Assembly: GCF_030272615.1 (NCBI RefSeq)
Contig: NC_081406.1
Span: 232,056,396-232,120,395 of the forward strand
DNA from: Cryptomeria japonica
Lineage: Eukaryota; Streptophyta; Pinopsida; Cupressales; Cupressaceae
Reading direction: 5' to 3'
Length of the DNA: 64,000 bases
Position numbers and translations under genes: made by a program. Below are positions 46,380-57,745 of the stretch, piece after piece. The notes beneath the pieces are model-generated. The model had not been told where the DNA came from and ran no database searches. It saw only the letters and a list, made by a program, of their open reading frames with translations. Numbering within the stretch: position 1 is the first letter of the stretch; each line of letters begins with the position of its first letter.

Positions 46380-48460
46380 TGTTGGGATTAAGGTGTCTCA
46401 ACCTTAGAGTCTAGACATATTTATTTTATTTATTTTTTGCACCCACTTTGGAAGTCCTAAATTTTAGGGAGCTAGTGTCATAGGTTGCTATGTTGAGACT
46501 ATTACAAATTTGTTATGACTATGATGGTTTCTAGTTTGGTGGAAGAGACATGGAGATTTTTTTTTTGGCAGTCTCCATTTATGGTTTGAGTTCACTTTTG
46601 ACAAGTAGTGTGAGATAAGGAAGGCGCCTATTTGGACATGGTAAGTTTTATGTTGTACTAACATTACATTTGGCAAGATGGCCGTTATGGAAGAGATAGG
46701 TGCTATTGCTTTAGAAGCTACATGTGCAATGTGTCATTGGATTAGCGAGGTGTTGCTTGTGACACAACTTACCTCTTAGGCATTGAAGATGGCTTTGAAA
46801 ACCATGGGCACATATTTGTGATGAGTTCTATTTATATGTTGATACCTTAGTTGTTTTGTATGAGACAGATTGATTATCTCTAAGGCGTTGTTATGCTATC
46901 AGAATTGTAAGATTGAATTCTCTGTTGTAGCTACTCCTAAAGAGCATTGTCTTTGTGCATTGTATTGTAACTGTTGGTGTTTTTGATAATACAATTGAGT
47001 ATGGCTTTTGGAGTGTGGGCTTTTTCTCAAAAGGGTTTTCCCATGCATATCTGGTGTTGTAGTATTATTTGTTAAATATGATTTTATAAGTGTATCTAAT
47101 TTGCAATAGTTTAAGAGTTTGTAAGAATTTTTTCAATCAACTCTCCTATTAGATTTAGCATTTGGAAGCATTATTTTGTACTTTGGCTTCCTTTCAATTG
47201 GTATTAGATCTTGGCCATCTTTTCTATTTTTGTTTGGTTTACGGGTTTTTGTGCTGATCTAGTTTCAGTGGGAGTTTTGCAGAGGAAGATTTCATAACTT
47301 TGTTGCAGCTTTGATATTGCAAGCACATCCAGAAGAATAAAGATGGATAAATTTAATGGTAGAAATTTTGAGTTGTGGAAACTCAAAATGAAGGAGATGT
47401 TCATGGATAGAGATCTATGGGTTGTGGTTTCTTCGATGAAACTCCAAAATACGTTGCAGGATGATTGGGATAAAATGGATTGGAAAGCCAAGGGTTTGAT
47501 AAGACTCTGTCTGGTTGATTTAGTGCTCCTAAATTTCCATAAGGAGAAGATTGCAATTGTACTTTGGAAAAAGCTTGGTGATATTTATCAAGGGAAATCC
47601 TTGGTAAATAAGTTATCCTTGAGAAATAATTTATATTCTTTGAGGATGGAGGAAGGAGGATCTTTCACAAATCACATGAATACATTCAACATGTTGGTTT
47701 CTCAACTAAATTTTGTCGATGACAAGATTGATGATCAATATTAATTTTTGTTTCAGTTATGTTCTTTGTCGAACTCCTAGGATCACCTTGTGATGGCCAT
47801 TGGAAGCACAATGACCACTTTCAAGATGGAGGATGTGGTTGGTTCATTGTTATTTGAAGACATGCAAAGGAAATCTTCTAAGATGGCTAAGGAGGCCCTG
47901 GTTGTTCATGGTAGAACGATGGAGAAAGGAAAGAAAAAGGACAAGAAAGGTATATCAAAGTCTTCGAGGAGATCTAAGTCTCTTGGTAAAAATTCCAAGG
48001 CTAAATGTTGAAACTGCAGCAAATCTTATTATTCCAGAAAGATTGTAAAGAGGAAAAGAAAAAGAAAAACAAGAAAGCCTCTAATTTTGATTATGATAAA
48101 TCCTCTCAAGATGATGTGGATGTTTTTTTTTCTGCCTTGGTAACCCATGCATTGGAAGATATATGGTTGATTGACTCAAGTGCTTCTTTCTACATGATCT
48201 CACACAAGGGTTGGTTCTCAAAGTATGAATAATATGATGGTGGGAAGGTGTACTTGGGTGACGACTCTCACCTAAAGGTTGTTGGCCATGGTAGAATCAA
48301 GATACGATTCTCTAATGGCAAAGTGGAGGGGATTTATAATGCATTGCACATTCCTAGTTTAGCACATAACTTACTTTCAGTTAGCAAGTTGAGTGATGTG
48401 GGTGTGCAGGTTGGTTTCTTGCAAGGTGGATACAAGATGACAAGAGGCTCATAATAAATT
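46380..48460 (+). mobile_element. Truncated Ty1/copia element (5' LTR, PBS, gag, protease)
   Basis: A probable 5' LTR (46380-47196, TGTTGGGATTAAGG to TTTCA) is followed after one base by a PBS-like TTGGTATTAGATC. Gag starts at 47343 with MDKFNGRNFELWKLKMKEMF and continues through SLRNNLYSLRMEEGGSFTNH. A stop at 47742 precedes DHLVMAIGS-type sequence and a basic region. The zinc knuckle (AKC, stop, NCSKS) is broken near 48010. The protease fragment reads IWLIDSSASFYMISHKGWF and IPSLAHNLLSVSKLSDVG, with DSS replacing DSG. Integrase, RT and a 3' LTR are absent. LTR limits are inferred from one copy only. Confidence 0.75.
47343..48040 (+). pseudogene. Gag of the truncated copia element
   Basis: The N-terminal block FNGRNFELWKLKMKEMFMDR and WKKLGDIYQGKSLVNKLSLR are typical of copia Gag (UBN2 family). 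Stops at 47742 and 48009 and a frame change near 47790 break it. The zinc knuckle retains only part of its Cys/His pattern. Confidence 0.75.
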
Positions 48461-48468
48461 GGAGGTAA

Positions 48469-48850
48469 GGTGGGTGTGCAGGTTGTTTTCTTGCAAGGTG
48501 GATGAATAGATTATTATTTGTGTCAGTGTGTGGAGGCAAAAATAAATTGGATGGCCTTGTGGTAGATGGAGAAAATATTGAGTACCCTAAAGGATCAATG
48601 ATTCTTACTAGTACATGACTTAGAAGGTACCTAGTGAAGAAGTCTAACTTGTGGTTGTTTGACAACTTTGAGATATATAGGAAGATTCTTCATTATTCTA
48701 GCCTTGTTGTTGCATCAAATGTTCAATTGATCAATTATGGAGGTAGACCATTGAATAAGAACCTATGGAAGGTTAGTGAGTCTGACCATGAGGCAATACT
48801 AGACACAATAAAGAGTAGAGAAGATCTAGATGGTTCATTAGATTAAATAT
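48469..48850 (+). other. Unidentified sequence after the copia fragment
   Basis: It begins with a repeat of part of the protease region (GTGGGTGTGCAGGTTG at 48396 and 48469). A plus frame at 48634-48846 (LWKVSESDHEAILDTIKSRE) has protein-like composition but no recognised family. It may be part of a chimeric or rearranged element. Confidence 0.35.
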
Positions 48851-49138
48851 AAATGTAAAAACTTGTAATCTCAATCATATTTCGATATATGTACATATGA
48901 CTTGTATTTTTTAATATGAAATACTTGAGGCATTTTAATATCAAATGTCTTTACGATATACTTATGTGTAATATAATTTTTCTTTCTAATGATTGAGATA
49001 CTTGGTGTTACAATTAAGGTGTGATTATTGCAATAAAATCTAAAAATGGTGTATTGTAATAATGTTCCATGATTTGTCACTTTTTTGCTCAAACTTCCTT
49101 AATGCATTTGATAAATAGGCCTAAAAATCATAATATAA
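48851..49138. other. AT-rich stretch before the satellite array
   Basis: No gene or element recognised. Confidence 0.4.
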
Positions 49139-49918
49139 TTTTTATTTTGCTCGTCGTGGCACCGAACCATCAACATGTACGCATCCAGGTGGCCAGTTTT
49201 ACACTAGGAATGCCTTTTTTTTGCTCGTCAACTCGTCTAATCAATCTAAGCCACACCCTACCAGCAAAATCCCTAAAGTGCTCAAATTGTGAAAAATTAT
49301 CAAAATTTGGCATCACGTTTCTCGGCACCTGTGACACACATGAATGAGTCATCTGATCCTAGAGAGTTGTGACATGACACTCTAAAAAACTTATCTTGGT
49401 TCTGGAAGACTTGCATACAATTTCCCATGGCAACACTTTCTTGGTTGCGACAAAAAGCATCAGATGAGTTCAATGAAAAGTTGCATTCACTCTAAATTTC
49501 ATTTCGCTCACCGTGGAACAAAACCATAAGTGTATACGTGTCCAGGTGGCTTATTTTACACTAGGAATTCCTTCATTTCTCTCACCAACTCATACAATCG
49601 ATCTGGACCACACCCTATCGGTAAAACCCCTGAATTGCTTAAAGTGTAAAAAAAATCAAAATTTGGTGTCACGTTTCTCAGAACCTATGACACACACAAA
49701 TGAGTCATCTAATCCCATGGGGCTGTGGGATGACACTCTAAAAAAACCTCTCTCGATTTTAAAATACTTGCATCCAATTGCTCGTGGTGATACTTTCTCA
49801 GTTGCAATAAAAAGTGTCAGATGAGTTCAATGAAAAGTTACATTACGCCCTAACTTTCATTCCACTCATCATGGCACTGAACTATCTCTGTGTGTAAACA
49901 TTTGGGTGGTTGGGTTTA

Positions 49919-50056
49919 TGTTACAAGCTAGGGTTGTCGTTGCACCAAAAGATCGACTTATCAATGCTCGATACAACCACTAGACTTATAGAATCCACAA
50001 GAGGTTGTTAAACCATGTCGTGAATCCCCGGGAGGGACGTTGGCCCACTGCCAACA
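49919..50056 (-). repeat. TRIM LTR, left copy (3' LTR)
   Basis: 138 bp. Plus strand TGTTACAAGCTAGGG to CACTGCCAACA. Confidence 0.9.
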
Positions 50057-50124
50057 ATCCCCCTCCCAGCGTCACTCACCACAGCCTACGTGATTTGAAC
50101 CTATGACCAAGATCTGATACCACT

Positions 50125-50262
50125 TGTTAAAAGTTAGGGTTGTCATTGCACCAAAAGATCGACCTGTCAATGCCCGATACAACCACTAGACTTATAAAAT
50201 CCACGGGAGGCTATTAAACCATGTCGTGAATCCCCGTGAGGGACGTTGGCCCACTGCCAACT
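50125..50262 (-). repeat. TRIM LTR, right copy (5' LTR)
   Basis: 138 bp. Plus strand TGTTAAAAGTTAGGG to CACTGCCAACT; the last base differs from the expected A. Confidence 0.9.
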
Positions 50263-53200
50263 GTTTACACTAGGCATTTCTTTGTTTTGATCTCCAAACT
50301 GCCCAATCGATCTAGGCCACACCCTACCGACAAACTCACTTAAGTGGTCAAAGTGTGAAAAATTGTCAAAATTTGGCATCACATTTCTTAGTGATCGTGA
50401 GATATTAAAAGGATTCATATGATCCTATAGGGTCATGTTATAACACTAAAAAAAAATCTCTCTATTTTCGAAGACTTGCATCCATTTGGCCATGCCAACA
50501 CTTTCTCGATTGCGGCAAAAAGAGTAAAATGAGTTCAATGAAAAGTTGCATTACACCCTAATTTTTATTTCACTCATTGTGGCACCAAACCATCGGCATG
50601 TACGCATCTAGGTGGCTGATTTTACATTAGGCATGCCTTAGTTTTTCTCACCAACTTGCTTGATCAATCCAGGCCACACCCTACCGACAAACTTGCTTAA
50701 GTGCTCAAAGTGTGAAAAATTATCAAAATTTGACTTTGTGTTTCTTGGTGCCCATGAGACATACAAATAAGTTGTCTGGTCCTATGGGGTCATGTTATGA
50801 CAGTCTACAAATCATCTCTTGGTTTTGGAAGACTTGCATCCATTTTCCCATGCTAACACACTTTATCGATTATAGCAAAAAGTGTAAAATGAGTTGAATG
50901 AAAGTTGCACTACGCCCTAAATTTCAATTTACTCATCGTGGCACCAAACTGTCAGCTCATACACATCTGTGTGGCCATTTTTTATGCTAGGCATGCCTTT
51001 GTCTTTTTCTCTAACTCACCCTATCGATCTGGGCCACACCCTACCGACAAACTCGCTCAAGTGCTCAAAGTGTGAAAATTGTCGAACTTCGCATACACAT
51101 TTCTCAGTGCCCATGAGACATATGAATGAGTAATCTAATCATACAGGGTTATTTTATGACACTATACAAAAACATCTCTTGGTTTTTGAAGACATGCATC
51201 CATTTTCCTATGCCAACACTTTCTCAATTACGGAAAAAAGCATAAAATGAGTTCAATGAAAAGTTGCACTATGCACTAACATTCAATCCACTTGTCGTGG
51301 CACCGAATAATCATCTTGTATTTCCATGTGGTTGTGTTTATACTAGGCATTCCTTCATTTTTCTCTTCAACTTTCCCAATCGATCTGGAGCACACCCTAC
51401 TGACAAACTCGCTCAAGTGCTTAGAGTGTGAAAATTTGTCAAAATTTGTGAACACGTTTCTCGATGCTCATGAGACATACTAATGAGTCATTTTATTCTA
51501 CAAGACACAAAGTCATGTTATGTCACTCTACAAAAACCTCTCTTAGTTTTTGAATACTCACATCCATTTTCTCGTGCCAACACTTTCTCAATTGTGATAG
51601 AAAAATATAAAATGAGTTCAACGAAAAGTTGCACTACGCCCTAACTTTTTAATCTGCTCGTTGTGGCACTGAATCATCAAATCATATGTGTCAGTGTGGA
51701 TGTTTTTAATCTAGGCATGCCTTCATTTCAATCTCCAACTTGCCCAATTGATCCAAGCCACAGCCTACCAACAAGCTCGCTCAAGTGCTCAAAGTGTGAA
51801 AAATTGTCAAACTTCATGAATGCGTTTCTCAACATCCATGGGATATACAAATGAACCACTGATCTTATAGAGTTGTGCTATGACACTCTACAAAAACCTC
51901 TCTCAGTTTTTTGAGACTCGCATGCATTTGCCTATGCCAACACTTTCTCAGTTGCGACAAAAAGTGTCAGATGAGTTCAATGAAAAGCAACACCCTAACT
52001 TTCAATCTGCTCATTGTGGCACTAAACCATCAATTCATACATGTCCATGTGGCTGGATTTACGCTATGCATGCCTTCATTTTTCTCTCTAACTCACCCGA
52101 TCGATCCGGGCCATACCCTACCAACAAACTCGCTCAAGTGCTTAAAGTGTGAAAAATTATCAAACTTTGTAGATGCATTTCTTGGTGCCCATGAGACATA
52201 CAGATGATTCGTTTGATCCTACAGGGCTGTTTTATGACACTCTATTAAAACCTCTCTCAGTATTTGAAGACTCGCATCTATTTTACTATGCCAACACTTT
52301 CTCAATTGCGGTAAAAAGCATAACATGAGTTCAATTAAAAGTTGCACTACACCCTAAATTTCAATTTTCTCTTTGTGGCATTGAACCGTCAACTTGTATG
52401 CATCTATGTGGCCAGGTTTACACTAGGCATTTATTTGTTTCACTCTCCAAATCACTCGATCAATTTGACCCACACCCTATCGCCAAACTCACTCAAGTGC
52501 TCAAAGTGTGAAAAAATGTCAAACTTTGCGGACATGTTTCTTGGCACTCGTGAAACATACAAGTCAGTCATTTGATTAGATGGGGTTGTCTTACGACACT
52601 CTATAATATCCTCTCTCATTTTTTAAAGACTCGCATCCATTTTCCAGTGCCAACACTTTCTCGATTGTGGAAAAAAATGTAACCTAATTTCAATGAAAAG
52701 TTGCACTACTCCCTAACTTTCAATCCACTTGTTGTGGCACCAAACTATCGGCTCGTACGTGTTTGTGTGGTCGGTTTTACCCTAGGCATGTCTTTGTTTC
52801 ACTTTCCAACTTGATCAATAAATATGGGCCACACCCTATCGGCAAACTTGCTCAAATGATCAAAGTGTGAAAAATTTAAAACTTCACGGAGGCATTTCGC
52901 AGCGCCCGTGAGACATATGAATGAGCAATATGATTCTACAAGGTTTTGTTACTACACTCTACAAAAACCTCTCTCTTTTTTTATGAGTCACATCCATTTT
53001 CCCATGCCAACACTTTCTCGATTGCGGCAAAAAGCATAAAATGAGTTCAATGAAAAGTTGGACTACACCCTAACTTTCAATCTTGTCATTGTAGCACCAA
53101 ACTATCAACTCATGTGATTCCATGTGGTCATTTTTACACTAGTCATGCTTTCATTGCACTCTCCAACTCGCACGATAGATCTGGGCCACACCCTACCACT

Positions 53201-55372
53201 AATCTCGCTCAAGTTCTCAAAGTGTGAAAATTTGTCAAACTTCACAGACAAACTTTCTCGACGCCCATGATACATACAAATGAGCCATTTGATCCTACGG
53301 GGTCATGTTACAATACTCTACAAAAAACTCTCTCAGTTTTTGAAGACTCGCATCCATTTGCCTATGCCAACACTTTCTCAGTTGCGTCAAATGAGCTTAA
53401 TGAAAAGTTGCACTATGCCCTAAATTTCAATTCACTCATCGTGGCACCAAACCATCAGCTCATACACGTTCATGTGGCCTATTTTACACTAGGCATTCCT
53501 TTTTTTTACTTTCCAACTCACCTGATCAATTTGGGCCACACCCTACTGACAAACTCACTCAAGTTCTCAAAGTGTAAAAATTTGTCAAACTTCATGAATG
53601 TGTTTCTTGGCACTCGTGAGATATACAAACAAGTTGTTTGATCCTACAAGGTCATACTATGACACTCTACAATAACCTCTCTTATTTTTTGAAGACTTGC
53701 ATCCATTTTCCCATGCCAACACTTTCTCAATTGCAGCAAAAAGTGTAACATGAGTTAAATGAAAAGTCTACACCCTAACTTTCAATACACTTGTTGTGGC
53801 ACCGAACAGTCAGCTCGTATGCATCCATGCGGTCGGGTTTACACTAGGCATACCTTTGTTTCACTCTCCAACTCACTCGATTAAATTGGGCCACACCCTA
53901 CCGGAAAACTCGCTCAAGTGCTCAAAGTGTGAAGTTAAACTTCACAAATGCGTTTCTTGGTGCCTGTGATACATATGAACAAGTCGTCTGATCCTATGGG
54001 GTCGTGTTATGAAACTCTATAAAAAATTCTCTCATTTTTTGAATACTCACATCCATTTGCCCATGCCAACACTTTCTCGATTACAATAAAAAGCATAAAA
54101 TGAGTTCTATAAAAAGGTACACTACCCCCTAACTTTCAATTCACTCATCATGGCACCAAACCATCAACTCATATGCATCCATGTGGTTGGGTTTACACTA
54201 GGCATGCCTTCATTTTTCTCTTCAACTCACCCAATCTATCCAAGCAGCACCCTACTGGAAATCTTGCTTGAGTGCTCAAAGTGTGAAAATTGTCAAACTT
54301 CCCAAATGGGTTTCTCAATGCCCATGAGACATACAAATAATTTGTCTGATCCTGCGAGGTTTTTTTATGACACTCTACAAAAACCTCTCTCGGTTTTTGA
54401 AGACTCGCATCCATTTTCCCATACTAACACTTTCTCGGTTGTGGCAAAAAGCATCACATGAGTTCAATGAAAAGTTGCACTACGCCCTAACTTGCAATCC
54501 TCTCATTGTGACACCGAACCATCATCTCGTACGTGTTTGTGTAGTTGGGTTTACACTAGGAATGTCTTTGTTTCACTCTCCAACTCGCCTGATTGATCCG
54601 AGCCACACCCTACCCGCAATCTCGCTCAAGTGCTCAAAGTCTGAAAAATTATCAAAATTCACGAATGCGTTTCTCAATGCCCGTGAGACATACAAACAAT
54701 TTGTCTAATCCTATGAGGTCGTGTTATGACACTCTATAGAAACCTCTCTCGATTTTTGACGATTTGCATTCATTTGCCTGTGCCAACACTTTCTCCATTG
54801 CGACAAAAAGTGTCACATGAGCTCAATGAAAAGTTACAATACGCCCTAACATTCAATCCGCTCATTGTGGCATTGAACCGCCAGCTCGTGTGTATCCATG
54901 TGGCTTGGTTTATGCTAGGAATTCCTTCGTTTCACTCTCCAACTCGCCCGAGTGATCTGAGCCACACCCTATTGGCAAACTCACTCAAGTTCTCAAAATG
55001 TGAAAATTTGTCAAACTTTGCAGACGCATGTCTTAGCAATCATGATTCATACAAATGACTCATTTGATCCTACAGGTTTTTGTTATGAAACTCTACAAAA
55101 ATCTCTCTTGATTTTTAAATAATCGCATACATTTATCCATGCTAAAACTTTCTTGGTTACAAGAAAAAGCATTAGATGAGTTCAATGAAAAGTTGCACTA
55201 TGCCCTAACTTTCAATCCGCTTGTCGTGGAACCGAACCATCATCTCATACACATCTATGTGGCCAGGTTTACATTAGGCATGCCTTCATTTCACTTTCCA
55301 ACTCGCTCGATTGATCTAAGCCACACCCTACCGACAATCTCACTTAAGTGCTCAAAGTGTGAAAAATTGTAT

Positions 55373-57745
55373 ATATTGGGTATAACCTAAGTACTACTCA
55401 TGACAAAGGTAAATATATACCTAGGTTGTAGGACGTGTGAGGTCACATGTACTTCTATTTCTCATTGACCTCTATGATTGAACTATACGAAAAATGATCA
55501 AAGTACTCAACCTGGCCTCAATGTGAGTGAGATGAACCTATCAGATATTTTGGAATTTGCTTGGGTTGAATAATTATTAATGATAAATGCAATGATGTCC
55601 TATTTGACATATTGATGTCCTTAGATAGAAGTGTTATAATTCAGTCAAGTATTAAATTGGGAGCTTGATTAGGCTCCATTACTTACTATTAAGTATTATT
55701 AATTGTTGGGAGTCATTTAAAGTAGCTCTATTAGGGTATGCATTAGATCAATCGAAGTGTATGGGATAATGCATTTTTTTTAGAATGGGTATTAGTACAA
55801 TGGTGTCTTACATTGTCTAATTTTGGTTCTTTCCATGTTTCCCTTATATATTCTTTATTTTTGTTTCACTCCCATGACTAGGGTTATTTGTGTAGGTGCA
55901 TCCAAAACTTGCAATGTCGTAGTTTAACATATTTGCGTGACCTTATTTCAGGGTTTTTAAACTTACTAACATTTTCCTTTGTGTCATGCATTTGATGTTT
56001 ATCTTTTGTCGGTATTGTGTCAATATTTTGCATTATTTTCCTATTCAATTCCAATTCTCGCACTTGAATTAGCTCTTGTCAATGTCAATTTCAAATCTCA
56101 ATCGTTGGTCATGATCAACCTGTCATATCATTCGACGTCATTGTAACCCTAATCGATGTCAATTAGGGTTTTGTCCCGATCCATCGACATTTACAATATC
56201 AATCAATTTGGATCATTTTCCAATCTTCAATTCAATCTCTTTATCAATTTTGATCGATTTATCATCGATCTTTGTCAATCTTTATCAAATCCATTTTCAT
56301 CATATCAATCTTTTGTCAATCCTTGATCGATTTGTTATTGATCTCAATCAGTTATCAAACCCTTATCATGTTGGATTAATCAGTCATTAGTCTCTCATCA
56401 ATTGTCATTTATCAATTTGGTCTCTTTATCATATTGATTGATTCTTCATGTAACTTTGTCAATCAGTGTCAAATCCTTGTCAGTTATCCTTTTGATTGTG
56501 ATCGTCGTCATGTATTTTTGCCTTAATTGAAACATGACCTAATTCATTTCCTAAGTCATCTCCTAGGGTTTTATGATTTTATCATTAAATCCTACTAACA
56601 TCACTTTTAGGTTAAATGTGTTTATATTCATTTATCCTGTGTCTTTTTGAGTCACAATTAAATTATATTTAAATCGCTAATTTGACCTTCCTTTTTGTGA
56701 GAGAAATTAATAAATGAAAAATTATTAATCTCTCTCACCTTTTTCTCCACTAACTTTTCTCTCTAATTTCTCCACTAATTAGTTGTCCTTTTTGTGCTCA
56801 ATTTATCATATTTGAAAGGCTAATTTCCCTCTCAATTTGTCATAAGTTTATAAGCCCTTTTTGTGCCTAATTTGCCATAAATCAAATGTCAGTTTTTCCT
56901 CTCCATTTGGTCATAATTGATGATCACAAATTGCTCTCAATTTGTCATCTTTTGGCATAGAAATTCGTCATTCAATTTGTCATTCAATTTATCATAATCA
57001 TGCCAATTCTTGATTCAATTTGTCCTTTTCAATTTTGGAGATTTTTGTCCTACAAATTGAGCACTCTTTTCAATCAATTCTATCAACCATGCTTCTAGTA
57101 TCCTTACGCTATCACTTTTGAATACATCTTTTTCAATCCAACTTGCTTTCAATCACTTGCATTTGTAGGTGACATCCACATAATTTGAAGGACAAAGAAG
57201 AACAATGGACGTCAATGAAGGGAACATCTGCGTATGTTTTTTGTTATCTTTAATGTTTTGTCTTCATTCCTTTATTGAATGTGTTAGGACTTAATTGCAT
57301 TGCATTTTAGGTTTTGTGGTTGACCTAATTGATTGCTTTTATGCCTTTTCCTAATTCATACCTCACAATTTGAATATGAAAACCCTCAGATCTTGTATCA
57401 AATTTAAAAAATACTATAACAATTTAATTTGTGTTGATATTTATAAGCTTGTGTATTGGATTAGAGATGCATATTTAGGTTGGAATATTAACTAATGATC
57501 AACTTTGTGCAATTATTCACTTAATCATTTGTACTGAAATTATGGATAACCATTGTAAATGATTTGCATTAACAAAAAAGCTATAAATACGTACAACATT
57601 ATATGCTGATAAAAGTATCAAATATATCCAATAAAGTCAAATAGGCTTGCCAAAAGTCATATGGACATAGAATGTCACGTATCCATAATACAAAACATAT
57701 GTTCAAAATTGACATATAGGCATAAAACATAGGATCCTAATCTAG
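55373..57745. other. Gene-free stretch rich in TGTCAAT/AATTTGTCAT motifs
   Basis: From about 56040 to 57060 short motifs of the type TTGTCAAT, ATCAATTTGT and AATTTGTCATA recur many times without a fixed period. This looks like an old repeat-rich LTR or leader. No coding region is supported. Confidence 0.4.

Larger units (their letters stand above)
49919..50262 (-). mobile_element. TRIM (miniature LTR retrotransposon), 344 bp
   Basis: Two 138-bp direct repeats (49919-50056 and 50125-50262) surround 68 bp of interior. On the minus strand the LTR starts TGTTGGCAGTGGGCC (the first base of the outer copy has changed) and ends TAACA. The interior starts two bases later with TGGTATCAGATC (50111-50122), an initiator Met tRNA PBS, and ends with GGGAGGGGGAT (50057-50067), a polypurine tract. 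GTTTA flanks both sides (49914-49918 and 50263-50267) as the target-site duplication. The LTRs are about 90 percent identical. It has no coding capacity, so it would need proteins from an autonomous element. Confidence 0.92.
49139..55372. repeat. Satellite array, about 17 monomers of roughly 357 bp
   Basis: The anchor CCACACCCTA or close variants recurs at about 49251, 49608, 50317, 50674, 51034, 51390, 51758, 52111, 52470, 52829, 53186, 53536, 53891, 54245, 54603, 54962 and 55321. Spacing is 350-368 bp (mean near 357) once the TRIM is subtracted. Other shared blocks include CTCAAAGTGTGAAAA, TGAGTTCAATGAAAAG and TTACACTAGGCATG. Monomers differ mostly by C/T and G/A changes at former CG sites (CTCGTC, CTCATC, CTTGTC), as expected for methylated tandem DNA. 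Short open frames recur in register but have no start, length or codon conservation, so they are not genes. Confidence 0.95.

Noticed and set aside
50085-50125. tRNA- or SINE-like signal (GATTTGAACC next to GATACCA)
   Set aside because: The GATACCA string is the TRIM's primer binding site and the flanks are equal LTRs with TSD. No tRNA cloverleaf or A box could be formed.
49919-50262. Cassandra TRIM with 5S rRNA promoter
   Set aside because: No 5S-like block (A box, C box) is visible in the 138-bp LTR.
49513-55390. Many 60-124 codon open frames in the satellite, similar to each other
   Set aside because: They recur because the monomers repeat. Starts and stops move between monomers and amino-acid similarity simply mirrors the DNA; no codon-level conservation or domain.
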